From positions 1 to 38,054 of the forward strand of contig JAAAUF010000353.1 of the NCBI GenBank assembly GCA_015499985.1: a DNA stretch of 38,054 bases, in the 5' to 3' direction. Below, in pieces: positions 23,436 through 34,204 of this stretch. A model generated the notes under the pieces. That model did no database searches, was not told where the DNA came from, and was given only the letters and a program-made list of their open reading frames with translations. The position numbers and the translations under genes were made by a program. This DNA is from Haplosporangium gracile (lineage: Eukaryota > Mortierellomycota > Mortierellomycetes > Mortierellales > Mortierellaceae). Position 1 is the first letter of the stretch. Each line of letters starts with the position of its first letter.

Positions 23436-23919
23436 TTATTTTGAAGGTATTTGTGTGTGCGTGGGAAGAAATTCTGTTTGGGAATAGAGTGCTGTTGAGT
23501 GTTGAGAGAGAGAAAAAAGAGGGGTAGCAGCGTCTGTTATTTAAGCATGAACGCGACTGCTGCCCAATGAGGGCTCCGTAACTGTGAGTCACTACGACTT
23601 TTTGCTCCAATCCTCGGGCTGTCGCACACTAAAAGCGATACTCCCAATGGTGCTTATGTGTGCGTGCGTGTTTGTTATGTTCACTTCTTTTGCGGAATAC
23701 TGCCGCCAAACGACATCATCAAATTTTTTGGAGTTGAAACTGTTTGGGCTATATTCATCACGTGTGAAGACCCTAAGCGTCTTTAGGTTCGCGGCTGCAT
23801 CCTTCGGACGTTTTCGCCTTTGCTAGAAAAATAGAGGCCCGACGAGCAAAGAGGAATAGTGAACAAAGCTTTATTCTTTATTTGCATAGAACATATCTCG
23901 AAGCGATCAAAAGGTTCGT
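23436..23919. other. Spacer between the DJ-1/PfpI paralogues (promoter of copy A)
   Basis: A 484-bp gap between the start of copy A and the stop of copy B. It holds the copy A promoter, including GTGTGCGTGGGAAGAAA close to the ATG, which is shared with copy B, and a TATA-like element listed separately. The 3' flank of copy B also resembles that of copy A (ATCTCGAAGCGAT versus ATCTCAAAGCGAT), so the duplicated unit included flanks on both sides. Confidence 0.6.
23537..23550 (-). promoter_or_regulatory. TATA-like element of DJ-1/PfpI copy A
   Basis: On the minus strand this reads TCATGCTTAAATAA, about 105 bp upstream of the copy A ATG. The equivalent position in copy B carries TCATGCATAAATAG. 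Conservation of spacing and sequence between paralogues supports a core promoter role. Confidence 0.5.
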
Positions 23920-24936
23920 CTATCCCGAGCGGGTAAAGGGGTGGGCATCGGCAAAGGGGTCCTCGCTAGCAACACGGTGCCAGGTGTACTCGATGAGAGT
24001 CGCAACAGCATCAGCAACCTCAACCGACGTAAACTCGGAGATGATAAAAAGCGCCGCATCAATTCCTACGGTTACCAACAAAATTACGAAGTTGTGAGTC
24101 TTTTTTTCATTCAATACTTTCTGCCCATACGACACGACCACGCTCAACTCTCCTTCTCACACATACACACACACTCGCTCTGTTTGATCCTTACCAGCGG
24201 ACACCCCCGAGGCAGTGACGTATTTGCCATCCTGGACCCAGCGGGCCCTCTTGATCCAGTTCACCTTGGGGCCCTGGCTCATGGGCCATTCGAACACTTG
24301 CTTGTTGGTGCTACATATTCAAAGGAGAAACCGACATCCGATTGTCAGTTTTAAGAAGTGTTGCATTGAATGTAATGATCAAATGACAATACTATTCAAA
24401 GTGCGCCCTTACGTCATGTTGTAACCGTCGGCAAGACCAGTCTTGGCAAGGATTCCAGCGCCAGTGCATACAGTCATGGTCCAGGTAGACTGTTCCACAT
24501 GGGTCTTGACATAGCCCATAAGGTCTTCGCTGGTAACATAGCTGAGGGCCCCGACACCACCAGGAATGAAGAAGAGGTCATATTTCTGGATGATGTCGCT
24601 GACCAAGTACTTGGGGGTGATGGTGACCTGCTGCGAGGACTTGACGGGCTCAAGGCTGGTTGCAACAAAGCAGATCTCAATGTCAAGGGTGTTGGACTCC
24701 TCGCCAAAGATGCGCATGGGTCCCATGACCTACGTATTACATTTCATGGCAAAAGTGAATAAATGATTTGAATAAAACGCGTTCACAAAGGCTCAATTGG
24801 CTTGAAAAGGTTTAAAGCGATAGATACTTACATCCAAAAGATCGACTCCGTCAAAGACCAAGGCACCAAGTCTAATCTTGTTAAGACCCTTAGGGATCTT
24901 GGGAAGAGGGCCATGAGGAGCTGCGATGGGAGACAT
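23920..24936 (-). CDS. DJ-1/PfpI-family protein, copy B (isonitrile hydratase-like)
   Basis: Exons on the minus strand are 24832-24936, 24413-24729, 24195-24310 and 23920-24065, giving 227 residues, one more than copy A because the stop differs (TRSG against TRS). It keeps the Asp of GVDLLD, the PGGVG turn and the CTGAG nucleophile elbow, so it should be catalytically competent. Compared with copy A, exon 1 differs at about 15 of 105 bases and exon 3 at about 20 of 116, but exon 2 at only 3 of 317. Two of those three changes alter residues (Val/Ala and Ile/Met). The copy is divergent from VPS34, with 391 bp between the two start codons. Confidence 0.9.
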
Positions 24937-25327
24937 TGTGGAAGTGGTTGAGTGTGCGTGGGAAGAAAAATGTACTGGAGGAGGAGAGTGTGTTGAGGGA
25001 GAAAAAAATGAAGCAGCAATGCCAGCTATTTATGCATGAGCGAGAAAATGGGTTGCAACTGCGCAAAAGGGGGGAGGGGGACGAAGGAACTGTGAGATAC
25101 AACTCTCAGCTTCAACTCTCGGGGCGGCGCACTCATGCAGCTACAACTGGAGCGCCTATATTATTCCTCCTTGTCAATGCGCCCTCTACTTGAAACTCAA
25201 TTGCTGTCAATTTGACAGATCACCTGGCGTGTCCCTGGGCGAACAGAGCAGTCACGGCAGGCGGGCCTTTGTGTTCACTTGAAGCAGCTGTTTCTTTGTG
25301 AATGCAACACACCAACCCACCGACAAC
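24937..25327. promoter_or_regulatory. Divergent promoter of DJ-1/PfpI copy B and VPS34
   Basis: This 391-bp region separates the two start codons. It contains GTGTGCGTGGGAAGAAA near the copy B ATG, a TATA-like element at 25026-25039 on the minus strand, and a GC-rich CTCGGGGCGGCGCAC at about 25119-25133 similar to CTCGGGCTGTCGCACAC upstream of copy A. The VPS34-proximal half has no obvious TATA box. Confidence 0.5.
25026..25039 (-). promoter_or_regulatory. TATA-like element of DJ-1/PfpI copy B
   Basis: On the minus strand this reads TCATGCATAAATAG, about 95 bp upstream of the copy B ATG and matching the element before copy A in 12 of 14 positions. Confidence 0.5.
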
Positions 25328-28300
25328 ATGTGCGCCATGAGAGATCTCAGTGGCAAAAACTATAAGGACTACTCGTACTGCCTCACAGGCAAACTCGACC
25401 TGAACCTCAGCGTGCGAATGTACGGGATGCTTACCATCAATACAAAGCCCTGTCAAAAAAAGTCAATCGTGCCTCGTCTCTTTGCAGCTCTCGCCTGAAG
25501 TCTGGCTAACCCCAAGAGTCATCTTTGCCATACTCATAGTAACTCGCTGGAGTGGAAACCCAAACGACCTCAATTAGATGCAACGACTGTCCCATACTCT
25601 GCGGAGCGCCGGAGGTATTCCTCTTTTAGCAAGACGGAACTGGACTTTTCCCCCATAGTCTTTGTCAGTCTCCACGCTCGACAATGGCGCAGCTGCTGAC
25701 TCTCCTAGATTGGACCCATCTTTTTTACCTTTACGCCATTTCTAGTACTTATCCAGACCTTTATGTTACATGTCAAGTCTTTGCAGGCGACCAACCACTG
25801 ACTGTTGTCCTGAAGACATCTTACAAGCCCATGTCAAGCAAATTTGCGTAAGGGGTTGGTTCTTTTCTTTCAATTGCAATTTAGATTGTCATTTATTTCA
25901 TTTTTTGTTACCCCGACCGTACTTAATAGAAATCTGTCACTTTTAACACAGGTGGAATGAATGGATCACCCTTCCCATTAAGTACTGGGATCTTCCCCTC
26001 AACGCCCAATTGGCCTTCACAGTCTGGGATGCGGCATCACCCAGAAAAGTCGAGCCTATTGGAGGGTCAACCTTGAAGCTGTTTGGTCCATTCAAGTAAG
26101 TTTATGCATCCGTTATCATTTATGACCAGTCTGGATAACATAACATCCTTAAGTGTCCATTGTAATTATTTTTCTTTATCATTCTTGCAGCATTATTTTG
26201 ACAGGTCCACAGAAAGTCCGCATGTGGCCGGAATGCGAAGCTGATGGAAATGACACGTCTAAGACACCTTCAGAAACCGGGGAGAAGGATGAAATGGACC
26301 GTTTTGAAAAGGTTAGTTACGTGTTCTCATACATCCGATCGATATCGATCAACTACAATTATATAATCACGGAGCCAACTGCTAATTTTTCCCTACCTCT
26401 TAATGAACCCGTGCAGCTTTTGAAAAAACAGGATCGTGGGGACATCCCAAAGATTGATTGGCTTGACAATCTTGCCTACCGCCAGATTGAGCAGATCCAC
26501 AAAGTAAGGCGCATGCGGAGTAAATACACAGATACGACAATAAGCGTGCCACCTCGAGTCCTCGCCTGTATAACCAATGCTATATTTACCGTCATCTAGA
26601 AACTCCTGGCACAATCGGATAAGATGCTTCTCAACATCGACTTGCCAAAGTTTGACTTTCCCGTCATATTTGATGAGCATGTAAGGAAAGAACCAGGAAC
26701 TTCTGCCGTTGACTTGAGCTGTTAGCGATGTTACTTACTATCAGTCCTTCGCAACTTGATAGGAATACGAATCCAAAGCTCACGGATCATTCAATAGTTT
26801 TGGCGGATCCGCATCCAACTCTATCCCTTCTTTCCACACCAACATGCCTGGCAGCTCAGTATTCATCGTGGATGACCCCGAGATTGCACGCGAGAACCCT
26901 GTCGAGGCAAAGCACAGGAGACTTGTTCGTAGCCACAGGAACGGTCCTTTAGATAGGCAATTGAAACCCAATCCCAAGATTCGCGACGAGCTGGCTGTAA
27001 GTTATGCTGGAAGCTGGAATAATAGCGATGCGCTGAAATAGTGTTCTAGAATAAGTTCAATTGTAATACTGACCGAATTATTCCGTTGCGTCTGGTGCCC
27101 GCCCAAATAGCAAATCCTGCGGTACCCGCCTTCACATTCACTCACGGGAGAGGAGAAGGATTTGCTATGGAAGTTCAGATATTACCTGACACGAGACAAA
27201 CGGGTAAGCATCGCGATCAGTTCTTGTACCCGAGGCAAACGTCGCTTGGACTGCACAAGTGACTGAACAGTATTACCTTATCTTTCAATAACAATCCGTA
27301 GGCGCTTACAAAGTTTCTCAAGTCGGTGGTGTGGAGCGACCCTGCAGAAGCGAAACAAGCTGTCGACCTTCTCTCAGCCTGGGTTGATATTGATGTCGAC
27401 GATGCACTAGAGTTGCTGGGCTCGTCATTTGAGAACCGAGAAGTCCGGTCATACGCAGTAACACAGCTGAGAAGCGCGAATGACGATGTAAGTGAACCCG
27501 CCACATGCAAGACGCAATGTCCGGTTGCACAGACCCGGATTTATGTCTCATACCCTTCTGTTCCACATGACAATAGGATTTACTGCTGTTCCTTCTGCAG
27601 CTCGTGCAAGGTCTCAAGTTTGAGCACATCGACAGCAACTTTGGAGAGTCTAATTTGGTGGCGTTTTTGATCGAGCGGGCTGTGAAGAACCCTGTTCTTG
27701 GCAACTACTTTCACTGGTATGTCCAAGCCGCCGCTTGCCTGCATATGGCTCACCCTTTCGCTCTCCGTTGATAGCTAACAATACTTTCCATACATGGCTG
27801 AACTGGATAGGTATTTAATGATTGAGTGTGAGGATGTTGCTGTCAGCAAGATGTACGGCAAAGTATCGTATCAGTACATGTCGGCGATGACTGCATCGGG
27901 AATCCAACGGAGAGAGAGCTTGAGGAGACAAGGAGAGCTCATCGAGACGCTTGCTAACTTGGCTAAAAGTGTGAAGCAGATGCGCGAATCACGCCCCAAG
28001 AAGGTTAGCTCTTACCTTCTCTCAATCATTGCGCCCGACTTTTTTATTATCGCCATTCTAACCGTTGGTGTTGCTTTTCACTGTTCCAGATTGAGAAGCT
28101 GCGAGAGTACATCTCTGATCCAAAGAACGGGCTGGTGACTTTCAAGCCACTTGCATTACCTTTAGATCCACGGATAGAAGTGACGGGAATCGTCCCAGGT
28201 ACACGGGCGTGCTCTATTACTGTTTTATGGATACAGACTTTATCACCATGTTGTCTAACTCCCACTCTTGATTGCTTCGATTCTTCCTTGTGTAGAGCGA

Positions 28301-29725
28301 ACGGGTATTTTCAAAAGTAATCTACTTCCTTTTCACCTTACATTCTCCTGCACGGATGGAAGTCTCTACCAGGCCATTTTCAAGTCAGGAGATGATCTGC
28401 GTCAGGACCAGCTTGTGATTCAACTCATTACCTTGATGGACGACTTACTCAGGAAAGAAAACTTGGATCTGAAGCTGATGCCTTACAAGGTTCTGGCGAC
28501 AGGAGCTGACCATGGCATGGTTCAGTTTGTTCAGTCTATGTCACTAGCCAACGTCCTGAACGAGAATAACGGTAGTCTGTTGATGTACTGGAGAAAGTAC
28601 CATCTAGACGAACGGAGCGTAGAGACGTTTGGAGTGCGGCCAGAAGTCATGGATAACTATGTCAAGAGTTGTGGTATGTGCATCAAGGAGAACATATACA
28701 CAATACGTTACTCCAGAACCTGTCTTTTGTTGTTTTTTCATGGAACTAACTCTATTTTTTCTCTCTTACCTTGTTAACTCCTGCATTACATTAGCCGGAT
28801 ATAGCGTGATTATGTACCTTCTCGGAGTTGGAGATCGACACTTGGACAACTTGCTCATGTCGCCCAATGGTAAAGCTTATTCTCCTATTTTCCCTTTTCT
28901 TTGGCTCGCCCTTATTTATATTTTTACATTTTTGGACCCTTGGAATTATGTTGCATGTCCCGCAATTGCTCAAATCTAACCCCTTCTTTTTTTACTTGTT
29001 TCTGTAGGAAATATCTTCCATGTTGACTTTGGGTTTATTCTCGGCCGAGATCCCAAACCGTTTCCTGCACCAATGAAGATCACTAAGGAGATGGTTGATG
29101 CGATGGGAGGGTTCAACTCAGTCCATTACCAGAGTTTCAAGTCGTACTGTGTAACAGCGTACAATATCCTTCGCAAGTCCGCGAACCTGATCTTGAACCT
29201 GTTTGGCCTGATGGTCGATGCCAACATTCCAGACATCAAGGCTGAGCCCGACAAGGCTGTTTGGAAGGTAAAGAACAAGCCTCGTGTAACATTTTTGGTG
29301 CTGTATTTGTTTAGTTGTACACACATGACAAAAATGATAAGGATTGATTTGCTGTTTGGCGATACACCGTCTCATCCACAGGCGCCAAGTTGCCCCCTTT
29401 TGTCCGACCTTCCCTTGCTCCTCCACTCCCATCCTTATCTTCGATTTTTCTCCTGTCTTTGTCGTCCCTTTCTAAGCAATTGTCAATTGTTCAGTCAAAA
29501 TCGCTCCTTGTACTCAATGCTCTATGTTTTACTAACTATGGACGCTATGACTTTCGATCGGTATATATTTTTTTCATTTTTAAGGTTGAGGAGCGTTTTC
29601 AGCTAAATCTGACGGACGACGAGGCCATCAAGTTCTTCCAGAATCTGATCAACGAGAGTGTCAGTGCCATGATCCCTCAAATTGCAGAGGCTATTCATGG
29701 ATGGACCCAACATTGGCGAAAATAA
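25328..29725 (+). CDS. VPS34: Class III phosphatidylinositol 3-kinase VPS34 (about 17 exons)
   Basis: VPS34 makes PI3P on endosomes and autophagosomes, in complexes with Vps15 and Beclin/Vps30. Model exons: 25328-25419, 25501-25614, 25746-25847, 25952-26095, 26191-26311, 26417-26503, 26600-26680, 26763-26996, 27111-27203, 27302-27487, 27577-27716, 27811-28003, 28090-28198, 28296-28673, 28795-28869, 29008-29267, 29585-29725; 849 residues. The C2 domain ([35 protein letters not shown]), the helical PIK domain ([40 protein letters not shown]) and the lipid kinase domain follow in order. Kinase motifs are [21 protein letters not shown] (catalytic Asp near 705) and [14 protein letters not shown] (DFG near 723-725), ending HGWTQHWRK. 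Exons 3-17 are well supported by similarity and phase. Exons 1-2 are not: the best-looking acceptor (CTTTGCAG at about 25487) leads into a stop, so I used a weaker acceptor at 25500. Confidence 0.93.
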
Positions 29726-30626
29726 ATCATGGAAAACGTGAACACGATGCATTATTTCTTCACATTTGTCTTTTGTGACCTACCTATCAGCCCTGCTATG
29801 CCTTTCTTCGCTCGTGCCTTTTCTTTTTGCTTGCTTTTTTCGTTGAGTTATCTTGCTCTTGGACATACATGTAAGGAAACAAGCAAGGATAAAAAAAAAG
29901 AAGAGATCATAATTATAACCTTCAGGGAGCATCGATATCGGGTTTTGAAGTTTCGCTCTCATTTTTTTTTTTGTTTCCTTTTGCTTCCTTTGTGTCACAA
30001 CGTGAAACGAAGGGACTTGCGCGCTCTGTTATTTTGACAAACAAAACAACTTACATAACCCAGTTATGTTTGACCTCGGTGCATGTACAAAGAGAAAACT
30101 TGTTTGAAAAGAAGACGGGAGCTTATTGTATGTTTGGTTTGGATGTTTTTATCTAAATTTCACAAAAACACAATGGTCTAAGGGAGAGGGTGTTTGTCTA
30201 TGGATGAGATGTGCTCTATGGTCTAGGGAGGTGGGTAGGGGTTGTACAATTCTATCTGATCTACAATGGTGTAATAAGAAAGAAAAAAGAAAGTAACGAA
30301 GTAGCATTGAAAACAAAGAAAGCAAATTGCGGAAACAAAATGGCAAAAAAAAAAAAAAAAAAAATGAGGGTGAGTCGGGAAAAAAATTAGTTTGAACAGG
30401 GGAAGGGGTAGAGAACGCGAAATGATAAGAGTAGGGGGCAGTTAAGTTTTGGTAGGACAGACACAGTTTGAGGGATGAAACCTGGTGTTGTAGTCGGTGT
30501 AGTAGTTTCGGTGTAGTTGGTCAAAGCCGTTTCCCTCTTGAGTTGAGAGGACGTCCAGGTCAGGGTCCTTGTTTTCCTTATACGGATCAGGAAGCGAAAT
30601 TCCACGAATGGCCTGGCTGGTTGTTT
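29726..30626. other. Convergent 3' region of VPS34 and the zinc-finger gene
   Basis: No credible gene. The first part is A/T-rich VPS34 3' UTR with several T- and A-runs. A run of about 19 A at 30345-30363 is the longest homopolymer here. The region closest to 30626 is the 3' side of the minus-strand zinc-finger gene. Confidence 0.5.
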
Positions 30627-31133
30627 TTAGACCATGATTGGGGGCCATGGAGAACGCTTGGGCTCGTAAGCGATCCAGCCGTCGGGCTTGGGGACGGTGG
30701 TGTCGTATCGGAAGGCGTTCTCAGAATCGTCCTTGTGCTGCTTCAGGCAATGTTCTCTGGTCGAATCACGTCGGGCAGAGCTCGATTGGCAGTAGTTGCA
30801 GATGTAGGGCTTGTAGTCTGGGTAATGGGTATCGCGGTGGCGCTTGACGGGATCGGAGCGGGCGGAGTGGTAGTCGCAGGTTGGGAAGTTGCAAAAGTAG
30901 TGGTAGGTGATGGGTTGTCCGCCTTGGGTGTGGGTGCCTGCCGTGCCATCCATGTTGTTGAGCGACGATGTTGAGAAGGACGAGGAGCTAGAGCCAGAGT
31001 AGGAAGAGTCTGAATCCGAGTCGTCAAAAGGACTCATGCCGTCGTGGTTGTGATAGCTCATCATGTCGGAGGGATTGCAAGCGGAATCCATGGAGGCCAA
31101 GATCGAAGCTGGGGTGGGAGTGACTTGTGACAT
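30627..31133 (-). CDS. Small two-finger C2H2 zinc-finger protein
   Basis: A single-exon frame of 168 residues. Residues 1-75 are Ser/Asp/Gly-rich and probably disordered. Two adjacent fingers follow: C81-x4-C86-x12-H99-x3-H103 (CNFPTCDYHSARSDPVKRH) and C112-x2-C115-x12-H128-x4-H133 (CNYCQSSSARRDSTREHCLK), joined by a short linker (YPDYKPYI). The C-terminal tail ends KPDGWIAYEPKRSPWPPIMV. It is likely a nuclear DNA- or RNA-binding protein, but the target is unknown and I do not recognise a named orthologue. A strong TATA box lies about 275 bp upstream, and a short upstream frame sits between it and the ATG. The gene is convergent with VPS34. Confidence 0.8.
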   Translation of the reverse strand: MSQVTPTPASILASMDSACNPSDMMSYHNHDGMSPFDDSDSDSSYSGSSSSSFSTSSLNNMDGTAGTHTQGGQPITYHYFCNFPTCDYHSARSDPVKRHRDTHYPDYKPYICNYCQSSSARRDSTREHCLKQHKDDSENAFRYDTTVPKPDGWIAYEPKRSPWPPIMV

Positions 31134-31313
31134 GGCCGCGTTTATAGTTGTAGTTTAAAGAGGGGCGTAGTATTTGTCGTGAGTGGGTGAGGGTTGGAAT
31201 GTGCTCTATGCAGCAGGTGGAGTGAAGCTATAGATGATCGTAGGTTGATCGAATGACTGAATGCTGGGGGGTGAAGGCGGAGGAGGATGAGGTTGCTTGG
31301 TTGGTGATGAGAG

Positions 31314-31394
31314 CTAATTGTTCTTGGTGGATGATGATTTTGCTTGAGTGATTTGCGGTTGATATTCTGAATCGGAAGGAGGAAGAGAGACCAT
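31314..31394 (-). other. Possible upstream ORF in the zinc-finger leader
   Basis: A 26-codon frame beginning ATG at 31394 (MVSLPPSDSEYQPQ...) and ending TAG at 31314. It starts only about 10 bp downstream of a TATA box, so it would be in the transcript only if initiation is unusually close to that TATA box or begins further upstream. If transcribed it could lower translation of the zinc-finger protein. Confidence 0.3.
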
Positions 31395-31403
31395 GGCCTT
31401 ACG

Positions 31404-31412
31404 CTTATATAT
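31404..31412 (-). promoter_or_regulatory. TATA box of the zinc-finger gene
   Basis: On the minus strand the sequence is ATATATAAG within CATATATAAGCG, a near-consensus TATA box and the best in the window. It lies about 270 bp upstream of the zinc-finger ATG, implying a 5' UTR of roughly 240 bp. Confidence 0.6.
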
Positions 31413-31529
31413 GTCGACGGACACGGCAGTCGGTGTAGTAGTAATGCCAAGGTAAGGAAGGTTTTTTCTAAATTGTTCTTTACTCAACCAATGAACCGAC
31501 AGTCTGGGCGAAATGGTGGAGTTGAAGGG

Positions 31530-31760
31530 GGCATAAAGAGAGCGAGAGAGAGAGAGAGAGACCGAGAGAGTAAATGTGGACCCAAAAGGGAATACGAGCG
31601 ATAGAGAGAGTATGAGTGAGCAAGCGCGAGAAGAGAGAGACGAGCAATTAGAGATTAAGACAAAGATTATAGAGGAAAGAAGGGAGACAGAAAGACACGC
31701 ACAGGGAGACAGAGGGAATGAGAGTGTGAAAGAGAGAGAAGGGAAAAAACAAGGACCATG
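31530..31760. repeat. GA-rich purine tract with (GA)n microsatellite
   Basis: Nearly uninterrupted purines on the + strand, with an (AG)n run at about 31536-31562 and irregular GAGA/AGAGAA repeats up to 31745. The complement is the C/T-rich strand seen upstream of the zinc-finger gene. Frames within it are open only because of composition. Confidence 0.8.
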
Positions 31761-33260
31761 AAGGGGGCAAGAAAGCAGCCCGGAGACATACAAAGCAAAT
31801 ACATCTTCAAGCACACGCACAGAGAAGGTCGGGATCACCATCACCACACAAGCCCAAAAAGAATCCGAACAGGATGGAACGTGCCTTTGCGCAAGGAGAG
31901 AGGGAAACAAGGGAGAAGGAGGTTCCAAGGGGGACCACATATCGAACTCTCTTTTGTTTTTGAAGGGGACAGATTATTAAGGAATAATACAAGAACTGTA
32001 CAGGAGCAACAAGGCGAAAAGCGCTTCAGTCCGAACGCGCTTCCTGACACACGGGCTTGGTGAGAAATGGGCGAATTAGGCGTGAAGAAGGGAAAAAAAC
32101 TGTGCAAGGGTGTGTTTGTGTGCGTGCGTGCTTGTGCAAGCGTCGAATTGTAAAACAATAACAGGGAAGGTGGATAGATGCAACTCAATAAAAGTCCGGC
32201 GTTTGCCTCTCCCCTTTCTCTTTCATTTCTATCTTTGACATAACTCTCTGCATCTGTGCCTCTGTGAATGGCGTCAATGTATGGATTCTCTTTCTTGCCT
32301 TGACGGCAGTAATCAGACTTGAGCTCTGAATGTCTCGAATGTGTCATCCTTCCCAATCCTGCTCCTTTCAGCAAAAAAAAAAAAAAAGAGATCTAAACAA
32401 GCTTGGCCAATGCGTTGCTACAATACTCACGGAAGAAAAAGCAATAAGTTATGTAAGTGAGAACAATGTTACGACGTTTGCTGATGGTGCTGCCGATCAA
32501 ACAAACAGAAGTGCAAAAGGGAACGAAATTGGGTATTGTTCTTTATTGTTTGTTTACTGCCGACGGGACTAGAAAAACAAAGGCTGCATGTAGAATGAAA
32601 AGAGCGCGTCCAAATAGACTTCCATGTCCATAATTGCTTACTCCATTGCCAGCGTCTTTGTTATTCATCAATCATCATCAAATAAAAACATAGACGCTAA
32701 GTAAGGGAACAATGCCTGCATGCCAAAGAAGAGAAATGACAATTGTCTGTCCCCTCTTCTTCTTTTTTCTCTTACTCCACGTCTAAAGACGTTCTCAAAG
32801 GCCTGAAAAATAAAAAAATAAAATAAAATGAAGGGAGAACGTAGAACATTAAAGGCGAGATGTAAGGGAGCTTGAAAAGGAGCCATACGTCCCAAATAAA
32901 CACACTTTCGTGAGGAGTAAGAAGGAGGTCATGAATGAAAGACAGAAGAGTGAGGCAGTGACAGAAACGGAAAAGAGGAGGGGGACGTAGAGAGACAGGA
33001 AGGAATTAAGGAAACACGGACACACAAGGGAATGGAAGAGAACGGTAGAGATAATATCTAGCTCTAGTATTAAGACGCACAAAGAGAAGGTATCCAAGGA
33101 GGGATGATACCAAACAACAAAGGTGATCAGGACATGGACAGACAAGAATGATAGCTGCAGAGATGACCAAACATAGAGACAGAGACACAGGACACTCATA
33201 AATACACAGAAAGTGAGAGCGAGAGAATGCGAGAATGAGAGGGAAGGAAGGAAGAAAATT
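31761..33260. other. Gene-poor region with GA-rich stretches
   Basis: I see no credible gene. The 32100-32330 part contains G/T and C/T repeats (GTGTGTTTGTGTGCGTGCGTG near 32109-32130). From 32930 to 33250 the + strand is again purine-rich with GAGACAGA/GAGAGA motifs, which makes long open frames on the minus strand without protein-like content. Confidence 0.4.
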
Positions 33261-33382
33261 CTAGCGCGGGAATAATATCTTTCTTGCTCGCGGACGAACG
33301 CAACCAGCTTCAGCTTTGGGGCAGGACTCGTTCTTGCCAGAACCGATGTTCATCAAGGTCTCCCCATCGTCATCATTGTCTA
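33261..33382 (-). CDS. Possible terminal exon of an unidentified gene
   Basis: After a good acceptor (TTTGTCAG) there are 39 codons reading DNDDDGETLMNIGSGKNESC and onward, then Arg/Lys-rich residues and a TAG stop. The composition is protein-like and the acceptor is convincing, but no upstream exon was identified and no family is recognised. It could equally be chance in a long intergenic region. Confidence 0.2.
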
Positions 33383-33475
33383 CTGACAAAGGGAAAAACG
33401 ACACGGTCATTCTAATTGCTCTTTTTCAACTCCCAGTGAACCTTGCCTCTCAGTCACTCATTTGTGCCCGTTGAC

Positions 33476-33871
33476 ATGAATGACTACAAGCCATCGGCCC
33501 TTCTTTACGTTTTAGGTATCTTTGCAACTTGTAACTTGCTCGCGTTTGAAGTCGTCAGCAAACCGACAAAGCAGAGCAAACGAGAGCATCTATTCATGGA
33601 CGGTCTCAGCATGAAGCATCATAAAATAGATTCTTCCCGGGTTCAACTCCTTGTTGACTGTATATGTGACAATGACCATTCGATTGGTCCTTTGCACACG
33701 TCGTCGACAGCTTGGCGACTGTGCCACGTCACACGCAACGCATGCGCGCATGGGCGGATGGGTCTAAAGACTTGGACCAAGGAAAGACCCAAACCAGACA
33801 AGGAGTGTAAGGGCCAATTTTGGGGGAAGCCTTCACTACACCATGCTTACCCTCCCCCCCCCCTCCCCTAA
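33476..33871 (+). CDS. Possible small secreted protein (hypothetical)
   Basis: A 131-codon frame starting ATG at 33476. Residues 8-24 (ALLYVLGIFATCNLLAF) form a hydrophobic core that could be a signal peptide, and the remainder is Lys/His-rich with several cysteines, ending in a proline tail (PPPPLP). No homologue is recognised, the start is not preceded by a clear promoter, and the tail is simply a C-rich DNA run. It is a candidate only. Confidence 0.22.
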   Translation: MNDYKPSALLYVLGIFATCNLLAFEVVSKPTKQSKREHLFMDGLSMKHHKIDSSRVQLLVDCICDNDHSIGPLHTSSTAWRLCHVTRNACAHGRMGLKTWTKERPKPDKECKGQFWGKPSLHHAYPPPPLP

Positions 33872-34204
33872 TTACATGCAATAGCGGGCGCGATAGCTAT
33901 TCCTGGCCAAGAGGATCGTTTTGAAGATTTAATTGAGTCGCATTGTTGTTGTTGTTGTCCTACAGAGCTTGCTCCGAGGCCCATATAGGACGAACAACCC
34001 CTTACTATGAGTACGGTGCGTAAGCAAGTCTTCAAATCAAACTTTTTGTCTCTGGAGTCTCTTCTGGCTCCTGCATGGATGCCTCCTATTGTTTTTTTCT
34101 TTTGGTTCGATGGTGTAACCATGCCCCCTTGACTTTTTTTAGCTCTCTAAGAAGCTCTACATGGACAAGGCAAATTAAAAGGGGAAACACCGGCCTTTCT
34201 CCTC

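Noticed and set aside
30345..30363. A-run as the tail of a retroposed element
   Set aside because: No element body, target-site duplication or coding remnant precedes it on either strand; it lies in a normal convergent 3' region.
31314..31940. 208-codon minus-strand frame upstream of the zinc-finger gene
   Set aside because: Most of it is complement of the GA microsatellite region; only the short ATG-started end was kept as a possible upstream frame.
32849..33199. 116-codon minus-strand frame in the gene-poor region
   Set aside because: Leu/Ser/Cys/Phe-rich because of C/T-rich composition; no splice or start context.
33640..33660. tRNA B-box-like GGGTTCAACTCC
   Set aside because: There is no matching A box and no cloverleaf can be folded around it.
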